DNA from: an uncultured bacterium
GTDB taxonomy: Bacteria; Bacillota; Clostridia; Lachnospirales; Lachnospiraceae
Length of the DNA stretch: 64,000 bases
Direction: 5' to 3'
Assembly: GCA_947073545.1 (NCBI GenBank)
Contig: CAMTMP010000004.1
Coordinates: forward strand, 1 to 64,000
The position numbers were made by a program, and so were the translations under genes. Below are positions 43,450 to 52,999 of this stretch, one piece after another (within the stretch, counting starts at the first letter, position 1; each line of letters begins with the position of its first letter). Below the pieces are notes generated by a model, which saw only the letters and a list, made by a program, of their open reading frames with translations, was not told the origin of the DNA and made no database searches.

Positions 43450-44601
43450 TCACGACTTTGCTGCGGCATGGAGCCTGATCTGAAAGGCTTTCGTATACCC
43501 TTTCCCAAAATTCTGATTCAAAACCAGCCTGCCACCGTGCATCTCCACGATCTTTTTGGCGATACCAAGCCCCAGACCGCTGCCGCCCTTCGAAGAACGG
43601 GCTTTGTCCCCTCTCGCAAACGGCTCGAAAATATGCGCCGCAAAATCGGGATCAATCGAAGCCCCCTCATCCGCAACCGTCAGTTCATACTCTTGCAGGC
43701 GTACAAGCACCCTGCCACCCGCCTTTCCATAGCGGACCGCATTGGTGAGCAGATTGGTCACCGCCCGTCCAAGCTGCAGGCGGTCCATCTCGAAAGGCAC
43801 TTTCTCCTCCGGTATCTCCAGCACAAGATCCATCCCTCTGTCCTCGAAGTCCGCATAAAGGAGGGCTGTCATTTCCCTTGTAAGCTCCGCCAGATCCCCT
43901 GGCTTCTTATGCAGGACGAAACCCTCGCTCTCAAGCTTCACATATTCAAAGAGAAGCGTTACCAGCTCGTCCATCCGCATGGCTTTGGCACAGATCGCAT
44001 CCAGATACGACTGCCTGTCCTTCTCATCCACAACGCCTTCGGAGAGCGCCCTGCTGTACCCGCAGATCGTGGTGATCGGCGTTTTGATATCGTGGGCAAT
44101 GTCCGAAAGCATCAAATTTCGCCTTTGATCTCTGGCACGCTTTTGCTCCTCCTCCTGTGCAAGCAATTCATTAAACTGACCGCTCACGATCCGTGCATAG
44201 CAAAACGCCCCCACCAGATAAGGCAGTATCCTGATCAGCAATAGCCCGATGATTCCGCCGATAATCATAATGCGCAGCGCCACGCCCCACCCGCCGTTGT
44301 AGAGCGGCGACGTCACCTGAATACTCATGGCGCTGCCCATTGCCTGCTCAATCCGTCCCTGCACCCACTCTCCGACTCCCGGCGGCAAAAGCCCTGACAT
44401 AAAATAAAATAACAGTTGTAACAACCATGCCAGCATATTACTGCTTCCCGTAATCTCAATCTGCTGGCTCTCTAAAAACGCGGTTGCCGCCGGAATAATA
44501 GCCACTTTGTAGAGAAAGTTAACCGCTTCCCCACTCCAGTAAATGCAGAAGAGAATCAAAAGAAAACTCTGTACCAGGAACCATTTTGCACTCTTTTTCA
44601 T
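43450..44601 (-). CDS. Sensor histidine kinase (VanS-like)
   Basis: 383 residues. Two membrane segments (about 10-40 and 108-135) enclose an extracytoplasmic loop of about 60-70 residues. The dimerisation helix holds the phospho-acceptor H170 in DIAHDIKTPITTI, and the catalytic domain has NLLTNAVRYGKAGG (N-box), DEGASIDP (variant of DxGxGI) and GGSGLGLGIAKK. Start overlaps the response regulator end by 4 bp (ATGA). Signal unknown; similarity to VanS-type kinases hints at envelope stress. Confidence 0.9.
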   Translation of the reverse strand: MKKSAKWFLVQSFLLILFCIYWSGEAVNFLYKVAIIPAATAFLESQQIEITGSSNMLAWLLQLLFYFMSGLLPPGVGEWVQGRIEQAMGSAMSIQVTSPLYNGGWGVALRIMIIGGIIGLLLIRILPYLVGAFCYARIVSGQFNELLAQEEEQKRARDQRRNLMLSDIAHDIKTPITTICGYSRALSEGVVDEKDRQSYLDAICAKAMRMDELVTLLFEYVKLESEGFVLHKKPGDLAELTREMTALLYADFEDRGMDLVLEIPEEKVPFEMDRLQLGRAVTNLLTNAVRYGKAGGRVLVRLQEYELTVADEGASIDPDFAAHIFEPFARGDKARSSKGGSGLGLGIAKKIVEMHGGRLVLNQNFGKGYTKAFQIRLHAAAKS

Positions 44602-45308
44602 CCCCGGCCTTCCTCATTTTTTTCCATGCGGTATCCCAGCCCTCTGATCGTCCGGATATACTCCCTGCCATCCTGCTCCAGTTTCGCGCGGAGCTTGGAA
44701 ATGCACACCATCACGTTGTTGTCGGAGACCATGTACGCCTCCTCCCAGCCCGCCTCAAAAATCTGCTGCTTGGTAAACACCCTGCCGGGATTTTCCATAA
44801 AGAGCTTCATAATCCGAAACTCTACCGAAGTCAGTTCAATCCGCTCTCCGTTCCGGTAAAGCAGGCAGGAATCCGGCTCCAGCCGCAGATTTCCCACCTG
44901 AAGCGACGTGCTTTGTTCACTCCGGCTGTCCCCTGCTCCCAGCGCATAAAACCGCCTCAGATTGGACTTCACCCGCGCCGCCGCCTCCAACGGAACAAAA
45001 GGCTTCGTGATATAATCGTCCGCACCAAGATCCAGCCCCAGAATTTTATCAGAGTCGCTGCTCTTAGCCGAAAGCATGATCACAGGAAGATTGTTTCCCT
45101 CCCGTATATTCCGTAACACCCGGTACCCGTCCATTCCGGGCATCATAATATCCAAAATCGCCAGATCGATCTTCTCCTCCCTGATCAGTCTGACTGCCTC
45201 CATGCCGTCCGCCGCTTCCACAATCTCATATCCCTCTTTTTCCAGATACAGGCGGAGTACTTCCCGTATCTCCGCCTCGTCGTCTGCCACCAAAATTCTA
45301 TAAGCCAT
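44598..45308 (-). CDS. OmpR-family response regulator (VanR-like)
   Basis: 236 residues from the ATG with AGGA five bases upstream (the in-frame ATG at 45320 lacks an SD). Receiver domain with DDEAE, phospho-acceptor D53 in LAILDIMMPGMDG and K in TKPFVPLE; C-terminal winged helix (about 135-235: ELTSVEFRIMKLFMENPG, VCISKLRAKLE, IRTIRGLGYRM). Forms an operon with the DUF975 gene upstream (33 bp) and the kinase downstream (4-bp overlap). Confidence 0.93.
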   Translation of the reverse strand: MAYRILVADDEAEIREVLRLYLEKEGYEIVEAADGMEAVRLIREEKIDLAILDIMMPGMDGYRVLRNIREGNNLPVIMLSAKSSDSDKILGLDLGADDYITKPFVPLEAAARVKSNLRRFYALGAGDSRSEQSTSLQVGNLRLEPDSCLLYRNGERIELTSVEFRIMKLFMENPGRVFTKQQIFEAGWEEAYMVSDNNVMVCISKLRAKLEQDGREYIRTIRGLGYRMEKNEEGRG

Positions 45309-45341
45309 TTCATTCCTCATATTTCTTTGCTGTTTTGCAAG

Positions 45342-46328
45342 TTACCACTGCTGACCGCTTCCATCTCCTCCATTTGTTCCGTACTGACCATTCATGCCGT
45401 TTCCGTTCATGCCATACTGGCCGTTTACGGTTCCGTTCATGCCATAGTACCCGTTTATATCGTTCTGTCCGTATACCGGTATTTCCGCGCAATTCATAAC
45501 ACGTGTGTTTCTAAGCTGGCAGTACAGCGCGGCAAACGTCAGATTCCTGTACGGCTGCACATAAAGTACCTCTGCAATCCCAAACGTGAGCGCTCCCAAC
45601 ATATGCCACAAAATAAAGGACAGACCCAGAACAAACGTCTTCCACTTATTTCCTTCCATCATATCACGGCTCATCTGCATTGCTGCCTTGTGATCCATGT
45701 CCGGGTTCTCCGTCAGGATGTAAGGAACCATATAATACTCATACATCTTTATAATTCCCGGTACAATAAGCAGCAAAGACCACAGAAAGATACTCAAATC
45801 CGTGCGAAACATTACCTTAACGATATTTTTGTAAGAATGGTCAAAGCTGAATGCAATCTCCTTCACCTGCGCCACATCCTCCACGCTCTTCACCATAAAG
45901 CGTTTGCCACCCACACTGAACGGATTGATCAGGAATATGTCCAACGCAAGAATAGCCGCAAAAATAATAGCAAAGACAATCAGGAAGACAATGACCGATA
46001 CGAATCCGATCAGCATGCCTTCAAAAAAACTGACTTCTATTTCTTCGGTCTTAAATTCCCCGCCGCCGATCGTCTCTACCACCATTTTATCCGAATCGGC
46101 ACGCTTCTTCACTGAGACAATGCTTTTTTTCCCGGTCGGCAGAGAGCCGCTTTCATATGATTCCTCTATATTCGTCTCCGGCCTGCTGTTGCGGACGGTT
46201 TTGTGAAAACTCAATCCCCCCGTCTCACAGCCAAGCAGCATAAGCACCATGGATACCAGCACAATCTTCCAATAATTCCGATGCAGGGCTGCTTTCGCCA
46301 CATCCTTTAACCTGCTCCTTGTCCACAT
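45342..46328 (-). CDS. DUF975 membrane protein
   Basis: 328 residues. Family start RSRLKDVAKAALHRNYWKI, then several hydrophobic segments (about 22-35, 105-140, 180-200, 235-260). The C-terminal 60 residues are low-complexity with Gly/Asn/Met/Tyr repeats (MNGxxxGQYGMNG units), on the cytosolic side. Located just before the two-component system, so it may be a sensor accessory or a regulated membrane protein. Function of DUF975 is unknown. Confidence 0.85.
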   Translation of the reverse strand: MWTRSRLKDVAKAALHRNYWKIVLVSMVLMLLGCETGGLSFHKTVRNSRPETNIEESYESGSLPTGKKSIVSVKKRADSDKMVVETIGGGEFKTEEIEVSFFEGMLIGFVSVIVFLIVFAIIFAAILALDIFLINPFSVGGKRFMVKSVEDVAQVKEIAFSFDHSYKNIVKVMFRTDLSIFLWSLLLIVPGIIKMYEYYMVPYILTENPDMDHKAAMQMSRDMMEGNKWKTFVLGLSFILWHMLGALTFGIAEVLYVQPYRNLTFAALYCQLRNTRVMNCAEIPVYGQNDINGYYGMNGTVNGQYGMNGNGMNGQYGTNGGDGSGQQW

Positions 46329-46456
46329 ACTCTGTTACCTCCTTATATGCAACGTCCCCGTGTCGGGGGTGTCATTTTGTTTATGATATCAGACTAACAC
46401 GTTTTCCTTAAAAGAAAAGAGGCACAGTCTTAACGCAACCTTAAACCGTCCTCTCC

Positions 46457-48334
46457 CTAATTCTCCCCCAGATTCATATATTTCAGATAAAGACCCTCAA
46501 ACCGCTCCGTCTCCGCCAGATTCATACTTTCTGCAAACGCAATTTCCGCTTCCAGCCCCACAGCGCCCGGCCTGTTCTCGCATAGATCCCGTCCCAACGC
46601 ATAGGCTCCGGCAAGCGACGTGTTTCCTACCGCCTGCACGATACCGCGCATAAAAGTTGGAAGAAGACCGATGGTGACTGCCGCCTCCACATCCAGATAG
46701 TACCCGAAACCGCCTGCCAGACATACTTTTTCTATCTCGGGACGCCCCATCTCTTCCCATAGTATCTCCACACCCGCGCGGATCGCCGCCTTTGCCATCT
46801 GCAGCGCACGGATATCCTTCTGTTTAAAATAACACTCGCTCTTATTTGAACTGCCTGCCGTTAAATTTGTCTTCCCCCCCTCTATCCACACACCTTCCGT
46901 GAAATAGGGTTCTTTCAACAGCCCTGTCTCATCCAGTATCCCGCTCCTTAAAAGCCGTGCGGTAAGAGCAATCCGGTCTGTGCCTATCATCGAACCTTCT
47001 CCCTCAAAAGCCGGGCCTGCCGCCGTGGACGTCACTATCATACGCTGTCCGTCGGTAATCGCCATCTCGCCATTGGTGCCCAGATCGACAAACAGTACGG
47101 CATGACGTCCCGGCGCTTCATCGGCAAGCAGCCCCAGCGCATACAGCCCTGCTACAATGTCTCCACCTACAAAGGCGCTCATACAGGGCGCGATATAGAC
47201 CGACATATCAGAAAACACTCCGCCGTCCGCCACGCACGGGTTCTCCGGCAAATCCTCCATTCCCGCAAAAAGGCGAGCTGCCGTAATGTTCTTAAGCCCC
47301 TTCTCCACCGGAATGAAAGGAGCCCGCCCAATAGGCGATACGTCTATTCCGAGCAGCAGATGTTCCATGGCTGTATTTCCGGCAATGCACATACAGAGAA
47401 TCTTCCCTGCAGTCCCCCTCTGATCCTGCTCCTTCCAGCTTTCTTTTCGAAACATACTTTCCGCCGGTAAACCCGTTCCCTTTCCGTCCTCATTCCCGGT
47501 AATCGGTCCATCCGGCAAAACTCCCTCATCCGGCTTTTTCTGCAAGTTCTCCGCAAACTGCCCAAGCCCTCTTAAAATCACCCCACAGACGAGTCTGCGA
47601 AGCTCCTCCCCCTGCCCTTCAACCGCTGCCCGTATCCGTGCCAGCACATCCGTACCATATCTCCGCTGCGGATTCATTTCACAATAAGTATCGGCAACAG
47701 CCCCCGTCTCCGCATCCCTGAGCTGCATGGCGATCGTAGTCGTACCCAGATCAACCGCAATCATATAACGGTCGCTTTTTTTTGAGCCAGTTTCTTTTCC
47801 GGTTTCCGAAGTTTTGATAACGTCCGATTTCTTCTCAGAAATAACAGGAGATTTTTTTAGCCCGTTTTCTGATCCTAAATTTGTTTTTCCACCATATTCT
47901 ATAGCAAGTGATTTTTGATTATCTGATAAGTAATTTAGTTGACCATTTAAGTCATCAATTCCCGACGGAAGGTTCATTTCCGTGACAATGGGCGTCTCCA
48001 CCTTCTCTGTTTCAACGATTCTGATCATGCAATCCACCTTCGGTCTGGTCACACAGGCAAGCCTGTAACCCTGCCGCAGTTCTTCCGGCTCCAAACGCCC
48101 TCTCTCAAGCCCTGTGGGCAGCGGCGCACCTTTCAAAAACTGTACGACGCACCGTCCGCAGTCCCCTCTCTGGCCACAAAAACTACCGTCCATCAACCCA
48201 TTCTTCAATAAAATTGGCATCAATGTCAAAGCTGACTCTTGTGTCAGGTTGATTTCTCTCACAGATTTTCCTGCATTCACGGCATTCGGTTTATCGTCAT
48301 ACATGACAATCGTAATTTTTATTTGCTCAGACAA
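46457..48334 (-). CDS. Ferredoxin-ASKHA (DUF4445/RACo-like) corrinoid-protein reductive activator
   Basis: 625 residues from a TTG start (AGGAG 8 nt upstream), overlapping the DUF4250 gene by 8 bp; the ATG at 48367 lies inside that gene without an SD. N-terminal [2Fe-2S] ferredoxin domain with C53-x5-C59-x2-C62-x31-C94, a Lys/Ser-rich linker (about 110-200), and an ASKHA ATPase-like domain (YMIAVDLGTTTIAMQLRD, VDLGTNGEMAI, CLAGGFGYYLD). RACo/RamA proteins re-reduce inactive Co(II) corrinoids in methyltransferases. No corrinoid protein gene is near, so the client is unknown. Confidence 0.85.
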   Translation of the reverse strand: MSEQIKITIVMYDDKPNAVNAGKSVREINLTQESALTLMPILLKNGLMDGSFCGQRGDCGRCVVQFLKGAPLPTGLERGRLEPEELRQGYRLACVTRPKVDCMIRIVETEKVETPIVTEMNLPSGIDDLNGQLNYLSDNQKSLAIEYGGKTNLGSENGLKKSPVISEKKSDVIKTSETGKETGSKKSDRYMIAVDLGTTTIAMQLRDAETGAVADTYCEMNPQRRYGTDVLARIRAAVEGQGEELRRLVCGVILRGLGQFAENLQKKPDEGVLPDGPITGNEDGKGTGLPAESMFRKESWKEQDQRGTAGKILCMCIAGNTAMEHLLLGIDVSPIGRAPFIPVEKGLKNITAARLFAGMEDLPENPCVADGGVFSDMSVYIAPCMSAFVGGDIVAGLYALGLLADEAPGRHAVLFVDLGTNGEMAITDGQRMIVTSTAAGPAFEGEGSMIGTDRIALTARLLRSGILDETGLLKEPYFTEGVWIEGGKTNLTAGSSNKSECYFKQKDIRALQMAKAAIRAGVEILWEEMGRPEIEKVCLAGGFGYYLDVEAAVTIGLLPTFMRGIVQAVGNTSLAGAYALGRDLCENRPGAVGLEAEIAFAESMNLAETERFEGLYLKYMNLGEN

Positions 48335-48500
48335 ACTGATTTTTCTCCTCGTCGTAATGATAATCAATGCCAGACAGTTTTTCGACTATCTCATTGCGGT
48401 CCACGTCAAGATCTTCACAGAGCGCATCCAGACTTGTATAAAAATCTCTCAACTTTAAGTTTACATAACTTAAAAGCATTGCAGGGTCTTTCGGCATCAT
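48327..48500 (-). CDS. DUF4250 family small protein (57 aa)
   Basis: Short gene with start ATGATG and SD AAGGAAGGA. The protein MMPKDPAMLLSYVNLKLRD, then SLDALCEDLDVD and IDYHYDEEKNQFV, matches DUF4250 closely in length and pattern. Helical and soluble; function unknown. Its stop overlaps the TTG start of the RACo-like gene (TTGTCTGA), indicating translational coupling. Confidence 0.88.
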   Translation of the reverse strand: MMPKDPAMLLSYVNLKLRDFYTSLDALCEDLDVDRNEIVEKLSGIDYHYDEEKNQFV

Positions 48501-48599
48501 TTCTATCCTTCCTTTCCAAAAATTCTGCTGTCAGCCTTTCATTTATATATCCACTTCAGAATAAACATCAGGTTCATCCATTTTCTGAAGACGATGCAG

Positions 48600-49757
48600 T
48601 TACTTCAGTTCCATTTCCACACGATATGTCTTTCCGTCGCTTGCCACGTTTGCCATGCTGCCGCAGATCAATGGCATGGACGGCGGCATATGGCCGATAT
48701 CCAAGTCCATCATTACCGGCACGCGATAGGGGTACAGCATCTCGCAGACCGCCCGGTAACTGTCAATGCCAAACTCCTCCACACCCATACCGAGCCTCGG
48801 TCTGCCGATCAAAAATCCTTTGCAGTATTTGAACCATCCCGCATGTTCCATCTGCCACATGGCGCGGCGTATGCCCATCAGGTTCAGATCACATGCCTCC
48901 AGAAACCAGACGATCCCATCCTCCTGATATTTTTCCGCAAATTCCGTCACCCTGTCATACTTGGTCCCCAGCAGATTAACCAGACAATCCATACAGCCGC
49001 CCAGTAGGCGGCCTGAGAAACGGATTTCCTCGTCTCCGCCATTCCGATTCTGTCCGGCACAAGACTCTGTCACTTCCGAAACAACAGACTGCGCGTCTTT
49101 TGCCCTGTGCTCCCCAGCTTTCCCAACCATCCCCCGCAGGCTCTCCACATTCGTCCTGCCATCCGGCAGATAATATTTAATAACAGATGTCTCTGTTAAA
49201 TGATAAGGCTCATAAGGGTGTTCTTCATCCTTTAAGGATTCCTTCTCCCATTTTTCGTATCCCTTCATGGCCAGCTTCTTTCCCTGCAGGAGCAGCATCG
49301 CATCATTTAATGACGGGTGTAATGGTTCCATCCCGAAGGCCGCCGCACATGGCCCGTATACAGATGCCACATCACACAGCGTCGTCAGCAGAAACGTAAA
49401 GTTCGTATTGTCCGAATATCCCAGATACCACTTCGGATCTGCCTCTTTGATCCGCTTAACATCCACATAGTCCAGAATTTCACACATCAGTTCCCCGCCG
49501 CCACAGGAAATGAGACAGTCGTTATTTTTAGTACAGTAATAAGCTGTCAGCTCCTCTCCGCACTTCTTTGGCGTATTGCTGATTCCCACGCCCTCCTCCA
49601 CATAACAGTTCGGCCCAAGCGCTAAGCCAAAGCCCTGCTCCTGCCATCTCTTCTGCGCGTTCAGAAATCCGCTTTTGTATGGCTCCGCAGCGCAGCCAAA
49701 GGACGGCGCTACAAACCCAATCGTTCCGTTTTCCCTTAAAAATGCCGGATATCTCAT
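48600..49757 (-). CDS. S66 (LD-carboxypeptidase/MccF-like) family protein
   Basis: 385 residues from the ATG with GGAGGA upstream. Family traits: start YPAFLRENGTIGFVAPSFGC, the nucleophile-elbow region ISCGGGELMCEIL, and GRLLGGCMDCLVNLLG before the C-terminal GFLIGRP and DLDIGH motifs. S66 enzymes cut L,D bonds of murein tetrapeptides or detoxify microcin-type compounds. The canonical Ser after GG-x-x is not evident (Leu/Met stand there), so activity is uncertain. Transcribed alone or read from the region at 49773-50088. Confidence 0.8.
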   Translation of the reverse strand: MRYPAFLRENGTIGFVAPSFGCAAEPYKSGFLNAQKRWQEQGFGLALGPNCYVEEGVGISNTPKKCGEELTAYYCTKNNDCLISCGGGELMCEILDYVDVKRIKEADPKWYLGYSDNTNFTFLLTTLCDVASVYGPCAAAFGMEPLHPSLNDAMLLLQGKKLAMKGYEKWEKESLKDEEHPYEPYHLTETSVIKYYLPDGRTNVESLRGMVGKAGEHRAKDAQSVVSEVTESCAGQNRNGGDEEIRFSGRLLGGCMDCLVNLLGTKYDRVTEFAEKYQEDGIVWFLEACDLNLMGIRRAMWQMEHAGWFKYCKGFLIGRPRLGMGVEEFGIDSYRAVCEMLYPYRVPVMMDLDIGHMPPSMPLICGSMANVASDGKTYRVEMELK

Positions 49758-49929
49758 CTCGTTCTCCTCCATTTCAAAGCCTGAATCACAGCTGCCTGTC
49801 TTGTATGTTTGGTAACGCTACTATTGACTGATCCAATGGTTTCTTTTCATCTTATATTATAACTCTACCATACCACACTTACCTCGTTCTTGCCAGTCAA
49901 AACACAGCAGACGTGGCAGTGAAGCCGAA

Positions 49930-49943
49930 GGCTGAACTGTTGC
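49930..49943 (-). repeat. Partial copy of the dispersed 15-bp repeat
   Basis: GGCTGAACTGTTGC, matching 12 of the first bases of the inverted repeat seen at 12227-12241. It lies in the 316-bp gap between the S66 gene and clpB, which otherwise shows no gene. Confidence 0.45.
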
Positions 49944-49954
49944 TTACAAGTAGA

Positions 49955-49993
49955 ACAGCCCGGCGGATGTTTCCTTTTCCTCCGCCGGACTGT
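49955..49993 (-). terminator. Probable terminator downstream of clpB
   Basis: ACAGCCCGGCGGA (49955-49967) pairs with TCCGCCGGACTGT (49981-49993) with one mismatch. Tails are T-rich on the plus strand (TTTTCCC) and weak on the minus strand, so it may end transcription from either side. Confidence 0.55.
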
Positions 49994-50088
49994 TTTCCCT
50001 CTTTCTTTATTCCAAATTGCCTTGGTTTACTCCATTTTGCACATTTCCTTGACATTTCCTCATTTAATTACATGCGCTATTTTTCTCC

Positions 50089-52671
50089 TCATTTCCGCCG
50101 CGCCGCCAGTATACCGTCCTCCACCGTAATCAAAATCACATCCTTCGCGTTCACCTGATCTGAAAGAATCAGCTTCGCGGACAACGTCTCCACATACTTC
50201 TGGATATACCGTTTCAGAGGTCTCGCACCGTAAACCGGATCGTAGGCGTTATCAACAACGAACGTTTCCGCCTCTGGTGTGAGTTCAATGGAAAGTTCCC
50301 GATCCGCCAGTCTTCTGTTAAGATCCTCCACAATCAGACGGATAATACCGCCGATGTTCTCCTTCGTCAGGGGTTTAAACAAAATCGTTTCATCCAGCCT
50401 GTTCAAAAACTCCGGCCGGAAATGGTTTCGCAGATCGCCCAGCACCAGTTTCTCCGCCTGTTCTGTGATCGCTCCCTGCGCGTCAATACCATCCAGCAGA
50501 TACTCGGCACCGATATTTGAAGTCATAATCAGTATCGTGTTTTTGAAATCCACCGTCCGCCCTTGGGAGTCCGTGATCCGTCCGTCGTCCAACACTTGCA
50601 AAAGCACGTTAAACACGTCGGGGTGCGCTTTCTCGATCTCATCAAAAAGCACCACCGAATAAGGTTTTCTCCGCACTGCCTCCGTCAACTGGCCGCCCTC
50701 CTCATATCCCACATATCCGGGAGGCGCCCCGATCAGTCTGGAAACGGCGTATTTCTCCATATATTCACTCATGTCGATGCGGACCATGTTCGTCTCGTCG
50801 TCAAAAAGTGACGCCGCCAGCGTCTTGGCCAGTTCCGTCTTGCCTACGCCCGTAGGACCTAGGAACAGAAAGGAGCCGATAGGCTTAGTCGGGTCTTTGA
50901 TTCCCGCCTTGGAGCGAATAATAGCATCTGTTACTTTTGTCACGCCCTCGTCTTGTCCGATCACCCGCTTGTGCAGTTCTTCGTCCAGATGCAGTGTCTT
51001 ATTCCGCTCGCTCTCCGTTAGTTTAGACACCGGAATGCCCGTCCAGCGGGAGATAATTTTCGCAATCTCCTCATCGGACACACTCTGATGCACCAGCGAA
51101 AGCTCTTCTGCGCTGACCCTTTCCTCCTCTATCTCCAACTGCTGCTTTAAGGCAGGCAGTTTGCCGTAGCTCAACTCAGCCGCTTTTTCGTAATCGCCGT
51201 CTCTCTGGGCAATCTGAATCTGGCTGCTGACCTCGTCGATCTCCTCCCTAATTTTGGAAAGTTTTTCCACGGAAGCCTTCTCATTCTCCCACTGTGCCAT
51301 ACGGTTCTGCAGTTCTTCCTTCAGTTCCGCCAACTCTCTTTGCAGATGGGAGAGCCGCTCACGGCTTAAATTGTCGTCCTCCTTTCTCAGCGCCGTCTCC
51401 TCGATCTCAAGCTGCATTACCCTGCGGCGCAGCTCATCAAGCTCTGTCGGCATGGAATCCAGTTCCGTCTTGATCAGCGCGCACGCCTCGTCCACCAGAT
51501 CAATGGCCTTGTCCGGCAGAAATCGGTCGGAAATATAGCGGTTTGACAACACCGCCGCACTCACAAGAGCATTGTCCATGATCTTCACGCCGTGGTAAAC
51601 CTCATAGCGTTCTTTCAGTCCGCGGAGAATGGAAATGGTATCCTCCACCGTCGGCTCCTCCACCATAACCGGCTGGAAACGCCGCTCTAACGCCGCATCC
51701 TTCTCGATATACTGACGATACTCATCCAGCGTCGTCGCACCGATGCAATGCAGCTCGCCCCTCGCCAGCATAGGCTTTAACATGTTGCCGGCATCCATAG
51801 CGCCATCGGTCTTTCCGGCGCCCACGATGGTGTGAAGCTCGTCAATGAACAGAATGATCTGCCCGTCACTGTTCTTCACATCATCCAGAACCGCTTTCAG
51901 GCGCTCCTCAAACTCACCGCGGTACTTCGCGCCTGCCACTAACGCACCCATGTCCAGTGAAAAAATCTTCTTATCTTTAAGACCTTCCGGCACGTCCCCT
52001 CTGACAATCCGCTGCGCCAGCCCTTCCGCCACCGCTGTTTTTCCCACGCCCGGCTCACCGATCAGTACGGGATTGTTCTTCGTCTTTCTTGACAAAATCC
52101 GAATCACATTGCGGATCTCCGTGTCCCTGCCAATCACCGGATCAAGCTTCTGGTCTCTCGCCTTCTCCACCAAGTCCTGCCCGTATTTTTCCAATGTATC
52201 GTAAGTGGCTTCCGGGTTATCCGAAGTCACCCGCTGGTTTCCCCGCACCGTGGAAAGCGCCTGTAAAAACCGCTCTCTCGTGATGCCAAATTCCCGGAAA
52301 ATCTCCTTGATTTCCTTATTTGGATGTTTCAGCATGGCGAGGAACAGATGCTCCACCGACACATACTCATCTCCCAGAGCCCTGGCTTCGTCCTCCGCGC
52401 CGATCAAAACCTTATTCAGATCCTGCCCAATGTAAATCTGCCCGCCCTGCACCTTTGTGCGCCTGGCAAGTCCCTGCTCCACGCGGTTCGTAAAGTATTC
52501 CTTTTGTATCTCCATCTTCTCAACCAACTTGAGAATCAGGCTGTCATCAATGGTAAGCAGGCCATATAGCAGGTGTTCTTCTTCAATTTCCTGGTTGCCG
52601 TACTCGTAAGCAAGCTTTTCACACCGCTCTACCGCCTGAATGGATTTCTGCGTGAATTTTGTTAAGTTCAT
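50089..52671 (-). CDS. clpB: ATP-dependent disaggregase ClpB
   Basis: 860 residues from ATG ([10 protein letters not shown]) with AAGGAGG 9 nt upstream. N-domain (1-145), NBD1 with Walker [10 protein letters not shown], the long coiled-coil M-domain (about 400-520), and NBD2 with Walker [10 protein letters not shown], as in hexameric ClpB that rescues aggregated proteins with DnaK. The M-domain separates it from ClpC/ClpA. Control by HrcA is indicated by a CIRCE element around the -35 box. The gene's upstream flank is the insertion site of an integrative element. Confidence 0.96.
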   Translation of the reverse strand: MNLTKFTQKSIQAVERCEKLAYEYGNQEIEEEHLLYGLLTIDDSLILKLVEKMEIQKEYFTNRVEQGLARRTKVQGGQIYIGQDLNKVLIGAEDEARALGDEYVSVEHLFLAMLKHPNKEIKEIFREFGITRERFLQALSTVRGNQRVTSDNPEATYDTLEKYGQDLVEKARDQKLDPVIGRDTEIRNVIRILSRKTKNNPVLIGEPGVGKTAVAEGLAQRIVRGDVPEGLKDKKIFSLDMGALVAGAKYRGEFEERLKAVLDDVKNSDGQIILFIDELHTIVGAGKTDGAMDAGNMLKPMLARGELHCIGATTLDEYRQYIEKDAALERRFQPVMVEEPTVEDTISILRGLKERYEVYHGVKIMDNALVSAAVLSNRYISDRFLPDKAIDLVDEACALIKTELDSMPTELDELRRRVMQLEIEETALRKEDDNLSRERLSHLQRELAELKEELQNRMAQWENEKASVEKLSKIREEIDEVSSQIQIAQRDGDYEKAAELSYGKLPALKQQLEIEEERVSAEELSLVHQSVSDEEIAKIISRWTGIPVSKLTESERNKTLHLDEELHKRVIGQDEGVTKVTDAIIRSKAGIKDPTKPIGSFLFLGPTGVGKTELAKTLAASLFDDETNMVRIDMSEYMEKYAVSRLIGAPPGYVGYEEGGQLTEAVRRKPYSVVLFDEIEKAHPDVFNVLLQVLDDGRITDSQGRTVDFKNTILIMTSNIGAEYLLDGIDAQGAITEQAEKLVLGDLRNHFRPEFLNRLDETILFKPLTKENIGGIIRLIVEDLNRRLADRELSIELTPEAETFVVDNAYDPVYGARPLKRYIQKYVETLSAKLILSDQVNAKDVILITVEDGILAARRK

Positions 52672-52733
52672 AATATGCACCTCCTTGGCAGAACAATTTT
52701 TGCGGTTTCAAAATCTGTTCTATTTATACTATC

Positions 52734-52762
52734 ACAATACAACTCATTGTTAGCACTGTCAA
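52734..52762 (-). promoter_or_regulatory. Sigma-A promoter of clpB
   Basis: Minus strand TTGACA (52757-52762), 17-nt spacer, TATTGT (52734-52739). The -35 box lies inside the spacer of the CIRCE element. Confidence 0.8.
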
Positions 52763-52776
52763 GAGGTGAGTGCTAA
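52750..52776. promoter_or_regulatory. CIRCE operator (HrcA-binding site)
   Basis: TTAGCACTG-N9-GAGTGCTAA, one mismatch to the consensus TTAGCACTC-N9-GAGTGCTAA. It overlaps the clpB -35 box, so HrcA would repress clpB in the absence of heat stress. hrcA itself is not in the window. Confidence 0.92.
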
Positions 52777-52821
52777 TAAATTTATTAAAATTTTGCAAAC
52801 CCAGTATTTATGCGGGTTTGC
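52754..52821 (+). repeat. Attachment-like direct repeat, clpB-proximal copy
   Basis: Contains the clpB -35 box, the GAGTGCTAA arm of CIRCE, an AT-rich stretch and the hairpin GCAAACCC-x11-GGGTTTGC (52795-52821). Confidence 0.85.
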
Positions 52822-52861
52822 AGGTTTCAAAATTTCTGTTTTTCAAAAATAACAGGTGTTT

Positions 52862-52994
52862 TACACCAAATTTACACCATTTTTTTATTTCCGCGAGCAA
52901 TGAGCAACGCACCGTGCTTGCACGAGTATTCTGCGAATGCCGCGAGAGTCAAATACATCGCAGCTTGCTACGAAGTATTTGACTGTTTGGTGTA
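52862..52994. promoter_or_regulatory. Putative integrase arm sites, left end
   Basis: TACACCA at 52862 and 52873 (11 bp apart, 41 bp after the core repeat) and an inverted copy TGGTGTA at 52988-52994 next to the integrase stop. Similar pairs at 55742/55754 and 55983/55994. Confidence 0.55.
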
Positions 52995-52999
52995 AACAC

